A stretch of DNA of 64,000 bases from Candidatus Woesearchaeota archaeon (GTDB taxonomy: Archaea; Nanobdellota; Nanobdellia; Woesearchaeales; ARS49), in assembly GCA_017609645.1 (NCBI GenBank), contig JAFCDQ010000001.1, forward strand, positions 434,001 through 498,000. The letters are read 5' to 3'. Shown here in pieces: positions 55,279-63,533 of the stretch. The notes beneath the pieces are model-generated. The model had not been told where the DNA came from. It ran no database searches and saw only the letters and a list, made by a program, of their open reading frames with translations. A program made the translations under genes and the position numbers. Each line of letters starts with the position of its first letter. Position 1 is the stretch's first letter.

Positions 55279-55310
55279 GAATCTCTTTTTCTATAATACA
55301 GATTTTAATC

Positions 55311-56174
55311 CTATTCTAATTGCTCAAATTCCTCTACTGTCAATAAAATCAAATCTTCGTCTATCTCTACCAAGTCTTTTAAATCAGTCTTGTCAAAAGC
55401 ATTATGGCTTTCTATAGCTAATTCAAAGTTTCTTATTATTTTTGTTGTAGGAGTTTGTTGTTCTATTCTTAAAAGATTATTTTTATAATCTCCAAAACTG
55501 AAAATAATTGTTCCATCTTTATTTTTAAAATAAAGAGAAAGACTTGAACTTAAAGGTCTTCCTGCTAAAGGAGTTTTTATTGTTTTTGGAGAAGTTTCAA
55601 TTCTTGTTGGTTTTGCATCTTTATATTCTTCCATCCACTCAAACGGTCCTTTTGGAAATTCTTCAGCTTCTAATCTTGATTTAATATAAAATTCATATAT
55701 TTTATCTTCTGGGTAGTTTGTGTCTCTTAATTCATTTAATTCCCATCCTCCAACTTCTCCTTCATAAACCCAAATATCTCCTGTTTCTTTGTTCCAATAA
55801 GCATCTCCAGGACCCCAACCAGTTGTTCTTCCAAAATCATCTTCATAAGGCACTAAGTTCCTTCTTTTGTTTTCATGAACTATAGCTCCTAATTGTTCAT
55901 GTTCATCCCAGAACCAATATGTTTTTGGAGCATTTTCTAAGAATGTTTTTATTTGGTTTTCTTCATTAGTTTTAGTCTCTACAGGTTCTGTTTTAGGTAA
56001 GGTCTCTCCTTCTTCTATTATTTGAACAGATGATTTTGTTTCTACTGGTTCTGCTTCTTTCTTCACTTCATCTTCTGTCTCTTTTACCTCTTCTACAACC
56101 TTTTCCTCAACAACAGGCGTACAAGCAATGACTAACAATAAGATTAATAGTATTGAAATTAGTATTTTTTTCAT
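55311..56174 (-). CDS. Lipoprotein, family shared with 53472-54503
   Basis: Signal with lipobox LVIAC, then a charged Glu/Lys/Val linker and a domain with FLENAPKTYWFWDEHEQLG, YWNKETGDIWVYEG and FPKGPFEWMEEYKDAKPTR. These align with the plus-strand lipoprotein, giving two paralogues in opposite orientation around the wHTH/RelE-like pair. Ribosome binding site GGGGGTAAT. Function unknown. Confidence 0.7.
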   Translation of the reverse strand: MKKILISILLILLLVIACTPVVEEKVVEEVKETEDEVKKEAEPVETKSSVQIIEEGETLPKTEPVETKTNEENQIKTFLENAPKTYWFWDEHEQLGAIVHENKRRNLVPYEDDFGRTTGWGPGDAYWNKETGDIWVYEGEVGGWELNELRDTNYPEDKIYEFYIKSRLEAEEFPKGPFEWMEEYKDAKPTRIETSPKTIKTPLAGRPLSSSLSLYFKNKDGTIIFSFGDYKNNLLRIEQQTPTTKIIRNFELAIESHNAFDKTDLKDLVEIDEDLILLTVEEFEQLE

Positions 56175-56271
56175 ATGTATTACCCCCTATATTTCAAGAA
56201 TAAATTGGGATTATTTAAAGGTTGTTGAGAAGGTTTTTATAGGTAGAAAGTTTATAAGATTGTAGGGGGAA

Positions 56272-57081
56272 ATGAAAAAAAGAAATCAAAGTCAATTTTG
56301 GATGGGACTTCTATTTGGTTTACTAGGAGGCATATTTGGTAATTTATTGGTGAGTGCAATTTATAATAATGATTCAACTACACTTATCGTAAGTTCGATT
56401 CTTTTAGTTATCATTGTAACTTTATTATTTATTCACATTTTTTATCCCCGAAAAAATAAGAAAGAAGAAAGTGTTGAAAGTGAAAATAGTAAAGAGGGAA
56501 AAAGCATAATTGAATGGGTTTTAATTATGGTAGCTATTATTTCTATTATTTGTTCTATAATTTTACATTATGATACTGCAAAAACACTTAAACCTTTCCA
56601 GAAACCAATTCTCAATTTAGAGAAGACTGAAATAACTGGAAAGTTACTTGAAATAGGAGATGTAGAAATAAATATTGTTCTTTTTTTCAAAAATTATGGA
56701 AAAGGAATCGCTCAGAATACAAAAATAACAATTTTTATTGCTCCTTTAAATAAACCTGAAGAACTTAAACATTTCTTTGAAAAGACGATCGCTAACGATA
56801 TTTATCCAGAAACTTTCTTTAATAAAAATTTTGAGGATAAAATACCCAAAGAATTTGTTAAATTTAGTCAAAATACAATAACAATAAATAATATTAATTT
56901 ACCTGACATCGCATTCATCATAAAATTAAATTATGAAGATAAACGTAATGGAGAAATTATTGAACAAATTTTTTGGATGCTTTACAAACCAGGTAAATCC
57001 GGCGGATACCATTTAACTATTGAAGAAAAAAATAAATTAATGCCTTATTATGAAGATTTAATTCAAAATGAAAAAACTTAA
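56272..57081 (+). CDS. Membrane protein, three spans with soluble domain
   Basis: 269 residues. Hydrophobic segments at about 10-28, 38-56 and 82-101, then a soluble beta-rich domain (EINIVLFFKNYGKGIAQNTK). Ribosome binding site GGGGGAA just before ATG. It overlaps the HNH gene by 14 nt. Not recognised. Confidence 0.65.
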   Translation: MKKRNQSQFWMGLLFGLLGGIFGNLLVSAIYNNDSTTLIVSSILLVIIVTLLFIHIFYPRKNKKEESVESENSKEGKSIIEWVLIMVAIISIICSIILHYDTAKTLKPFQKPILNLEKTEITGKLLEIGDVEINIVLFFKNYGKGIAQNTKITIFIAPLNKPEELKHFFEKTIANDIYPETFFNKNFEDKIPKEFVKFSQNTITINNINLPDIAFIIKLNYEDKRNGEIIEQIFWMLYKPGKSGGYHLTIEEKNKLMPYYEDLIQNEKT

Positions 57082-57331
57082 AAAATGGGATTATCCTGCA
57101 TATGAAGCAAAAGATAAGAAGAAAAAAACTATTCATTCTAGAATGGGTGAGAAAAAATATGGTTATGATAAAATTCCTAAAGACCTTGTAATCCACCATA
57201 TTGACGGAGATAAAAACAATAATCAATATTACAATATAATTTTACTTCACAGAAAAGACCATAAAAGAATCCATCTAACAAAGAGCTTGATAATCAAGTC
57301 TGTCCAACCAAGTAAAGAAGAGAAGGATTAA
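57068..57331 (+). CDS. Small HNH endonuclease-like protein
   Basis: 87 residues. VIHHIDGDKNNNQYYNIILL followed by HRKDHKRIH is a complete HNH core (H-H, D, N, H). No zinc-knuckle cysteines. Probably a small homing-type or free-standing nuclease; the substrate is unknown. Translationally coupled to the upstream membrane gene by overlap. Confidence 0.8.
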   Translation: MKKLKKWDYPAYEAKDKKKKTIHSRMGEKKYGYDKIPKDLVIHHIDGDKNNNQYYNIILLHRKDHKRIHLTKSLIIKSVQPSKEEKD

Positions 57332-57374
57332 TACGAAGCAAATTTAATAAATAAGAAGAATATACGACAAGAAT

Positions 57375-57611
57375 ATGAATCAGAAATATCTAAAAACAGC
57401 CATCAAAGAACTGAAGATAGGACTAATATGTGGTGCATTAGGTGTAAGTTCAGCAGGAATAACAGCAATAAAATTCTTGCAAAAAGTTAAACTTAGCGCA
57501 AGCACCTCTGCTGATTTATATGTGATTATATTTATTGTAGAAGGCGCAATATTTCTTTTTGGTTTAATCTTAACAATATTAGGTATTATTGGTTATGTTC
57601 TTCATAAATAA
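57375..57611 (+). CDS. Small membrane protein, two spans
   Basis: 78 residues. Two hydrophobic segments (LICGALGVSSAGITAIKFL and FIVEGAIFLFGLILTILGII). Not recognised. Confidence 0.55.
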   Translation: MNQKYLKTAIKELKIGLICGALGVSSAGITAIKFLQKVKLSASTSADLYVIIFIVEGAIFLFGLILTILGIIGYVLHK

Positions 57612-57668
57612 GTAAAAAAACATTATTTCAACATAAACATCACTGCCCACTGGACAAGTTCGGGTAGA

Positions 57669-57707
57669 ATATATAAACAACCTATGACTATTACTTTAAT
57701 AAATACA
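57669..57707 (+). promoter_or_regulatory. Promoter of the NUMOD3 nuclease gene
   Basis: AATATATAAAC (57669-57679) is a good TATA box. It is too close to an in-frame ATG at 57684 but 29-39 bp from the ATG at 57708, which decides the start. Confidence 0.55.
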
Positions 57708-58760
57708 ATGGTTAGTAAAGGAAAATATGTTGGAGAGAAGAACCCCTTCTTTGGAAAACATCATTCTGAAGAGTCAAAAAGAAAGATGAGTGAAACAAAA
57801 AAAAAATTATATTCTGAAGGAAAAATAGTTCATCCATTGAAGGGAAAGAAAACAGGAAAATCTGCTTGGAACAGAGGGATTTCACCAAGTGAGGAATCTA
57901 GAAAGAAAATGAGTAAAGCACAAAAGAAAGTACACACTAATCCTGAGATAATAAAAAAAATGGTTGAGACAAGAAAGGTAAGAGGTAATTATAAACACAC
58001 TGAAGAACAAAAAAGAAAAATTAGTTTAGCAAATAAAGGAAGAAAAGTCTCGGAGGAAACAAGAAAAAAAATTAGTTTGGCACAAAAGAAGGTATGGGCG
58101 AATCCAGAAGTTAAAGAAAGAATGAGAAAAATCTGGACAGGGAGAAAACATTCAGAAGAGTCCAAAAGAAAAATGGGTGAAGCTCATAAGAAATCATACT
58201 TAGATCCAGAATTTAGAAACAAACATAAGAAAACAATGAAGAAAAGATATTCTGAAGGAGAAGTTCCTTGGAACAAAGGAAAAAAAGGTTTACAAGATGC
58301 CTGGAATAAGGATAAGAAAATACCTGAACTCTCAGAATGGGGGAGAAAGAATATTCTTAAAATGTATGCATCTGGTTCTTTTCCCAAACAAACAAATACA
58401 AAGATAGAAAGAGATATTAAAGAAGAACTGATCAAAAGAAACTATATTGAAGGAGTAGATTTCATTCATCAATTTAAATTTATGGAAAAATTCATGTGTG
58501 ACTTTTGTTTTCCTGCGCAGAAGCTAATAGTTGAAGCTTATGGAGATTTTTGGCATGCAAATCCTAAAAAATATCCTGAGGGAACAAAACTCCACCCACA
58601 TCAAATAAAAGGAAAAAGCAGAGATAAACCAAAAGAAGCTTATATCACTAAAGTAGATAATGGTTCTTGGACTTATCTCCCTATATGGGAAAGTGATATT
58701 AAAAAAGATGTTGTGGAATGTGTTGATAAGATTGAAAAAGCGCTTGCAAAATCAAAATAA
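57708..58760 (+). CDS. NUMOD3-repeat endonuclease with Vsr/PD-(D/E)XK-like nuclease domain
   Basis: From ATG 57708: residues about 10-180 hold at least six NUMOD3-type DNA-binding units (NPFFGKHHSEESKRKMSE, GRKVSEETRKKISLA and similar), as found in homing endonucleases. The C-terminal 115 residues form a nuclease domain (CDFCFPAQKLIVEAYGDFWH, then KEAYITKVDNGSWTYLPIWE) like very-short-patch/DUF559 nucleases; the Asp and Glu core residues are present. It is free-standing, with no intron or host-gene interruption visible. A mobile-element origin is inferred. Confidence 0.8.
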   Translation: MVSKGKYVGEKNPFFGKHHSEESKRKMSETKKKLYSEGKIVHPLKGKKTGKSAWNRGISPSEESRKKMSKAQKKVHTNPEIIKKMVETRKVRGNYKHTEEQKRKISLANKGRKVSEETRKKISLAQKKVWANPEVKERMRKIWTGRKHSEESKRKMGEAHKKSYLDPEFRNKHKKTMKKRYSEGEVPWNKGKKGLQDAWNKDKKIPELSEWGRKNILKMYASGSFPKQTNTKIERDIKEELIKRNYIEGVDFIHQFKFMEKFMCDFCFPAQKLIVEAYGDFWHANPKKYPEGTKLHPHQIKGKSRDKPKEAYITKVDNGSWTYLPIWESDIKKDVVECVDKIEKALAKSK

Positions 58761-58767
58761 TTTTTTC

Positions 58768-58974
58768 TTAATCTTCTCTAATCTTCAAACCATATTTTTT
58801 TGCTAGACTTCTATAAGAATATGCGTGTTTTTTTAATAGTTCTTCGAATTTTTCTGGAGGGAGCTTGAATATAATAGCTTTAATAATATCTTCATATGTA
58901 TCTCCTTTTCTACCAACTGAATTGAGCCATCTTTTAAAGTCTGCTGATAATTTTATTGTTGTTTCTTTAACCAT
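58768..58974 (-). CDS. Ribbon-helix-helix-like small DNA-binding protein
   Basis: 68 residues. ETTIKLSADFKRWLNSVG, then a helix (YEDIIKAIIFKLPP), is the ribbon-helix-helix antitoxin pattern. No toxin gene is adjacent. The start lies 1 bp from a perfect 18-bp palindrome, probably its own operator. The C-terminal part contains YRSLAKKYGLK. Confidence 0.65.
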   Translation of the reverse strand: MVKETTIKLSADFKRWLNSVGRKGDTYEDIIKAIIFKLPPEKFEELLKKHAYSYRSLAKKYGLKIRED

Positions 58975-58975
58975 A

Positions 58976-58993
58976 TACTCAGTATACTGAGTA
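58976..58993. promoter_or_regulatory. Perfect 18-bp palindromic operator
   Basis: TACTCAGTATACTGAGTA is an exact palindrome immediately upstream of the RHH start codon (58974). A TATA-like TATATAG lies just beyond it (about 58996-59002, minus strand), so a bound dimer would cover the transcription start. This fits autorepression. Confidence 0.75.
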
Positions 58994-59303
58994 AACTATA
59001 TAAAACTTTCGTTATTAATTGACAAAGTCAAAGAGTAAACGTCCGAAGGACTAAGGTGGCAAACCCTCTAATAATAAATACTACATGACGATTGAATAGA
59101 ACGCATATTATGAGCACTTTTTAAATTGAGTCTATGCACCTTCTTACTCATCTTCACCCCTGCCACAGCCTTGGCAAGGCCATATGGTCACTTCAACTAA
59201 ACACAAACATCAACCTATTTGCAGAATTGACATTTCTCATCCCTTTCAACATCAAAATTCTCATTTATTTTCATTGGAAGTTCATTTATTGTATATAATA
59301 TTT
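58994..59303. other. Intergenic region, few features
   Basis: Contains TATATAAAACTTTCG (about 58997-59011), a small GTCC-GAA-GGAC hairpin (about 59040-59050), CCATATGG and some short G/C palindromes (about 59173-59190). The rest is AT-rich with no ORF or RNA that I can support. Confidence 0.5.
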
Positions 59304-60245
59304 TTAATGATATATCTCTTTTATTTCTTCAATTGTTAACCATGGCATTTTTATGTGAATTGTTCTATGGCAATTTGAACACACAAGTGCAATATCGTTA
59401 GTAGTTGTTGTAGCTCCTTCTTCCATTTCTGAGATTGGTTTTTTATGATGACCTTCAATATAATCTTCAGCTCTTTCACCATAATGATCTTTAAAAACAA
59501 AACCACAAACTTCACATTTTAATTCACCAAATTGTTCAAATGCTATCCTTTTAGCTTCTTTGATAATTCTAGGATTTCTTTCTCGAACATAATGTTTTTT
59601 GAGCATTCTTTTTCCTTCCTCGACACGCCCAATATAACCCTCAAAATTTGTACCTGTTGTTAAAACATTTGAATCAAGTAAATAATGGTTATAAAATGAG
59701 ATCATCTTTTTTAAATCAGAAATTAATATGTCTTCAGAAGGTAAATTAGAAAGGGAATATTCTTTGTAGTATATAGTTACTTTCTCATAATCAGACCCCA
59801 ACCCTAAATCAGCAACATGAATATTATCATCCGAATTAAAACCTTGTAATTCATAATTTGTTCTAATGTCGATAGCTTTCGCTTTCATTTTTTGAAAGGC
59901 AGCTTTCCTACCATGAGTTTCAATAGGTTTTGTAACTCCTTGATTTAGCGTCAAATAAACCCTTTGCAAATCTTCAGAAAATAAATAAACTACATAAATT
60001 CCTTCCTGCGCCCCATCAGTTTCGTTCTTATTAAAAATTGCAATCCAAGGAGTAGATGTCCAATTACCCATCCCTGCAGATCCTTTCACTGTTAAATCAC
60101 TTATTTGGATAATATTTGAAATTATTTCTCTTGAATCAGTTCTAATTGATTGTGCAATAGGATGACCTGAAAATTGTTCTGTTATGGCTTGTGCAAAATG
60201 GTCTCTAATTTGAATAAATAAATCAGTCATATTAGTTATTGACAT
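59304..60245 (-). CDS. McrB-N (DUF3578)-like / HNH nuclease
   Basis: The N-terminal 190 residues match the McrB/MrcB N-terminal DNA-binding domain (GSAGMGNWTSTPWIAIF, YVVYLFSEDLQRVYLTL). The C-terminal domain is a zinc HNH nuclease: CEVCGF, then EGHHKKPISE, CSNCHRTIH. Such fusions are modification-dependent (type IV) restriction enzymes. 313 residues, intact. Ribosome binding site GAGGTAAAAT. Probably a defence gene. Confidence 0.85.
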   Translation of the reverse strand: MSITNMTDLFIQIRDHFAQAITEQFSGHPIAQSIRTDSREIISNIIQISDLTVKGSAGMGNWTSTPWIAIFNKNETDGAQEGIYVVYLFSEDLQRVYLTLNQGVTKPIETHGRKAAFQKMKAKAIDIRTNYELQGFNSDDNIHVADLGLGSDYEKVTIYYKEYSLSNLPSEDILISDLKKMISFYNHYLLDSNVLTTGTNFEGYIGRVEEGKRMLKKHYVRERNPRIIKEAKRIAFEQFGELKCEVCGFVFKDHYGERAEDYIEGHHKKPISEMEEGATTTTNDIALVCSNCHRTIHIKMPWLTIEEIKEIYH

Positions 60246-60302
60246 TTTATTTTACCTCACAATTACAAACATCAACCCACTTACAGAGTAGAATAAAGTT
60301 TT

Positions 60303-60767
60303 CTACACCCACCAATCAGAAGTTTTTCTTTTTCGTTTAGTTACTTTTCTTTTTGGATTTACTAAGGTTTTTTTGTATTTTCCTTTTGCTATCTTTTTTA
60401 CTTTGTAGGATCTTAATTTTCCAGAACTATCTTTTAATTTCTTGATAATTGTTTCTCCAACTTTTTGCTTCTTTACTTTTGGTTTTTTCTTCTTCTTTTT
60501 AACTCTCGTAACTCTTTTTCCTCCCCAGGGGTCTCTATGAACTCTTTTTGTGTATTTACCATCTAACCTTCTATGACAAGTTGGACAAACTAATATTAAA
60601 TTGGTAGAACGCGTGTCATAATTTCGCATATTTTTATGATGATATTCTAAATTAACACCTCTAGGTTTTTTACCACATTTCTCACAAACTATTCTTCCAA
60701 ATTTTTTTTTAACTTTTGCTTGAACTATTTTTTTAATACATGCTGATGGAACTTTTCTTCTAGCCAT
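60303..60767 (-). CDS. HNH nuclease-like protein with Lys-rich tail
   Basis: Residues about 20-75 hold CEKCGKKPRGVNLEYHHKN and CPTCHRRLDG, an HNH zinc core; the rest is very basic (KKKKKKPKVKKQK), probably for nucleic-acid binding. ATG 60767 has the ribosome binding site AGGTGAT just upstream and is preferred to an in-frame ATG at 60797. Restriction or mobile function cannot be told. Confidence 0.75.
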   Translation of the reverse strand: MARRKVPSACIKKIVQAKVKKKFGRIVCEKCGKKPRGVNLEYHHKNMRNYDTRSTNLILVCPTCHRRLDGKYTKRVHRDPWGGKRVTRVKKKKKKPKVKKQKVGETIIKKLKDSSGKLRSYKVKKIAKGKYKKTLVNPKRKVTKRKRKTSDWWV

Positions 60768-60797
60768 CGAAATCACCTCAAATATATATATTAGCAT

Positions 60798-61027
60798 GAT
60801 AAATATTAAAAACTTTCTATAAGTTGCATTATTTTATCTCAACACAAAAATTAACTATGCATTTAGAACCTTAAATTAAATTTTTCAGAATATTCAAAAT
60901 ATTTTCAAAAAATTTCTAAAAAAATGGATTATTTCTAATTTGAATGTATTTTTTTCTTATTTTTATATAACATCCTTCAAATTTTTGATGCAACAATATT
61001 TTAAGAAGTTATGCCCTTCTATTTTCA
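60798..61027. other. AT-rich intergenic promoter region
   Basis: Holds TATATATATTA before the HNH gene (minus strand, about 60782-60792) and TTTTTATATAAC (about 60959-60970) on the plus strand. I see no ORF or stable hairpin. Confidence 0.4.
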
Positions 61028-61216
61028 ATGAAAAAACTTCCTACATTCAAAGGATATACTATGGACATACGCCTTAAACAGTTCAGAATAGTGACTAATA
61101 AAGGAATTGAATTTTTAGAGTTTGATTCCGAAGAGGGAGATGTTCTTTTAGCAGAATACATAAAAACTGTAGATAAAGACAGTAAAGAATTTGATGATTT
61201 GAAGAATATATTTTAG
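61028..61216 (+). CDS. Hypothetical protein, 62 aa
   Basis: Acidic C-terminus (FDSEEGDVLLAEYIKTVDKD). ATG at 61028; a second in-frame ATG at 61061. TATA-like TTTTTATATAAC about 60 bp upstream. It overlaps the convergent helicase gene by 4 bp. Weak candidate. Confidence 0.4.
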   Translation: MKKLPTFKGYTMDIRLKQFRIVTNKGIEFLEFDSEEGDVLLAEYIKTVDKDSKEFDDLKNIF

Positions 61217-63135
61217 TTTTTGATATTCTTTTTGAAATAATTTTCAACTTCTTTATCAACAAAATAAACATAGCACCCTTTCATCCCCCTAGACATTAAA
61301 ACTCTATAAATGTTTTTAACATATTTATCAAAGTTATCATGATCTTTTTTATTTTTTAATGTACGATCTTTCGTTCCAGTAATGTCTGAAATTAAACAAT
61401 CGTTTTCTTTATCATATTTTAAATCTAATCCAACAATAACTCCTATATAATCAAATTCAAATCCTTGTGCTGTATAAATACATCCTATTTGTTTTACTCC
61501 TTCTGGTTTATATGCCCATTCATACCATTTTACATATCCCTCAGGAGGCTTAATATCTCTATGTGTTTCCCAAGGTAAGCTAAAATTTCCAATTTTCACG
61601 TCTTTAATTAAATTTCCATCTTTATCAAGTTTGTTAGACCAAGGCCAACAAAAACCAGCAACAAGCCTTGCAGTCATTCCTTTTTGAGAATTTTTTTCTT
61701 TTATAATTTCATAAAGTCTTTCAGGAGAATCAATAATCTTAAAATCAAATTTATCTTCTTTTGTTAATATCTGTTTTTTATCAGTATGACCAAGAACATA
61801 TTCTAACCAATCTAAATAATTATCTGAACCACTACATCGAAATTGAGAAGTCAATTCAACTTCTTCTATTTCTTTACCAATACTTTTTGCTGTTTCTCTG
61901 ATAAGTTTGGTACTTCCAATTTCTGCACCCCTTATATTCTGTTTATCATCAATAAAAAATATAGAAGTTTTAGCACATCTAATTAATTGTTCAATTTGAG
62001 GCATATCTGTCCTATATTCTTGAGGCGTAAACCTATGATTAGATTTCTTACCGATCCTATGTGCTTCATCAACAATCAAAATGTCCAATTCGTTTTCACT
62101 TGTTCTCGCAGGAACAAATGGATTTAAATTTGTAAATAGTATTCTAGCATTAACACTTCCTGCTTTCTGACCTCTCTCCATTTTATATTTAATCGCTTCA
62201 ACGAGAGGTTTTGATCTAGACGAAAAAAATATATTATATTTCTTTTTTTTGTGTGCTGCAAATTCTGCTAGTATATGGAGTGCAATAACTGTTTTACCCG
62301 TACCAGGAGCCCCTTTAACTATAATAACACTATTTTCTTTTTTATTTTCTGCCTTTTTTATTTTATCAATAATGATATTTCTAGCATAAATTTGATCATC
62401 CAGTAAATTAAAATCAGATTCTTTCTTAATAACATTCGAAGCACTATCTAAGAGTTTTCTAGAAGGTTTTATTGGAGATTCCATAAATTTATTAAAAATA
62501 TCAAATCCATCTTCCTGACTTAATAGCTCCTTTAATCTATTTGCTAATTTTTCTATATCCTTTTTAGTGTATATTGGAAATTTGTTAATGAGTTTTTTAT
62601 ATTTCTCATCAAATAAACCTTCTCCTTCTTTATAATTATAATTAGGACAATAAGCACAACCAATTAAATCAATATTGTGTTCTTCAAAAACTTCTACAAA
62701 TCCTATTAGATAATTATGATACCCTTGAACTTGTTGTGATGGATGAATAACCCTTCTTTGATTCCCTCCAACATAAGTCTCAACAAAATTTCCCTCTATA
62801 GATGTCGCTTCAACAGTTTGCCATTGTTTCATTTCAATATGTATTATGATGCCTTTTCCTTTTTTATCTTTTCCAAATAATAAACAGTCAATTCTCTTTT
62901 GTGCATAAGGAACTTGATATTCAAAGGAAACATAAAAATTTTGTAAACCACTTAATTCAATTAAATTCTTAATAACCTTACCTGTATCAATCCAGGAATT
63001 ATATTCTGATTTACCTGCTTTTCTGCCGTTAAGTTTTATGAAATTATCTTGTATATTATCTGCAAATTTATTGATTAAAACATCTTTAAAAAAATCTTTC
63101 TGTGTGTTATCATAAATTATATTTCGATTTAACAT
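61213..63135 (-). CDS. DUF2075-type helicase/ATPase with N-terminal nuclease-like domain
   Basis: 640 residues. The N-terminal part (about 50-190) has a PD-(D/E)XK-like core (RIDCLLFG, then IIHIEMKQWQTVEA). A superfamily I-type ATPase follows: Walker A GAPGTGKTVIAL (about 275), Walker B ILIVDEAHRIGK (about 353), ELTSQFRCSGS, and a C-terminal motor with CIYTAQGFEFDYIGVIVG and VLMSRG. These motifs match DUF2075 proteins. One base overlap with the MazG gene. Likely part of a defence cassette. Confidence 0.85.
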   Translation of the reverse strand: MLNRNIIYDNTQKDFFKDVLINKFADNIQDNFIKLNGRKAGKSEYNSWIDTGKVIKNLIELSGLQNFYVSFEYQVPYAQKRIDCLLFGKDKKGKGIIIHIEMKQWQTVEATSIEGNFVETYVGGNQRRVIHPSQQVQGYHNYLIGFVEVFEEHNIDLIGCAYCPNYNYKEGEGLFDEKYKKLINKFPIYTKKDIEKLANRLKELLSQEDGFDIFNKFMESPIKPSRKLLDSASNVIKKESDFNLLDDQIYARNIIIDKIKKAENKKENSVIIVKGAPGTGKTVIALHILAEFAAHKKKKYNIFFSSRSKPLVEAIKYKMERGQKAGSVNARILFTNLNPFVPARTSENELDILIVDEAHRIGKKSNHRFTPQEYRTDMPQIEQLIRCAKTSIFFIDDKQNIRGAEIGSTKLIRETAKSIGKEIEEVELTSQFRCSGSDNYLDWLEYVLGHTDKKQILTKEDKFDFKIIDSPERLYEIIKEKNSQKGMTARLVAGFCWPWSNKLDKDGNLIKDVKIGNFSLPWETHRDIKPPEGYVKWYEWAYKPEGVKQIGCIYTAQGFEFDYIGVIVGLDLKYDKENDCLISDITGTKDRTLKNKKDHDNFDKYVKNIYRVLMSRGMKGCYVYFVDKEVENYFKKNIKN

Positions 63136-63500
63136 TATTGGTACTCCGAATATTTTTTATTACATCCTTTAGCTTTTTCAACAGGATATTTCTCATCATT
63201 CTTCTTAATTTTATTATCTAATTCTGTTGTTAAATCTATATTGTATCTTTGAGCAAGTCTTAGAAGAAAATAAAAGACATCCGCCATTTCTTCAGTTAGT
63301 TCTTGCTTTTTATTTTCGTTTTTGAACATTTCGTTTATTTGTTCTTCAGACTTAAACCTAAAATGCTCTAATAATTCCGATGCTTCTGTAACAATGCCAA
63401 TTGCTAATTCTTTTGCATTATGGAATTGATCCCAATCTCTATCCTCACAAAAAGCCTTAACTTTTTCCTTTAATTCATGAATATTAGTTTTATGATCCAT
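63135..63500 (-). CDS. MazG-like nucleotide pyrophosphohydrolase
   Basis: 121 residues. ELAIGIVTEASELLEHFRF and ELTEEMADVFYFLLRLAQ carry the MazG Glu/Asp metal sites (E-x2-E, E-x2-D). Hydrolyses NTPs or dNTPs to monophosphates. ATG at 63500 preferred over GTG 63509. Next to DUF2075 and DUF2779 genes. Confidence 0.85.
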   Translation of the reverse strand: MDHKTNIHELKEKVKAFCEDRDWDQFHNAKELAIGIVTEASELLEHFRFKSEEQINEMFKNENKKQELTEEMADVFYFLLRLAQRYNIDLTTELDNKIKKNDEKYPVEKAKGCNKKYSEYQ

Positions 63501-63533
63501 TTTAAACACAACAAACTTATCAATATTTATAAT

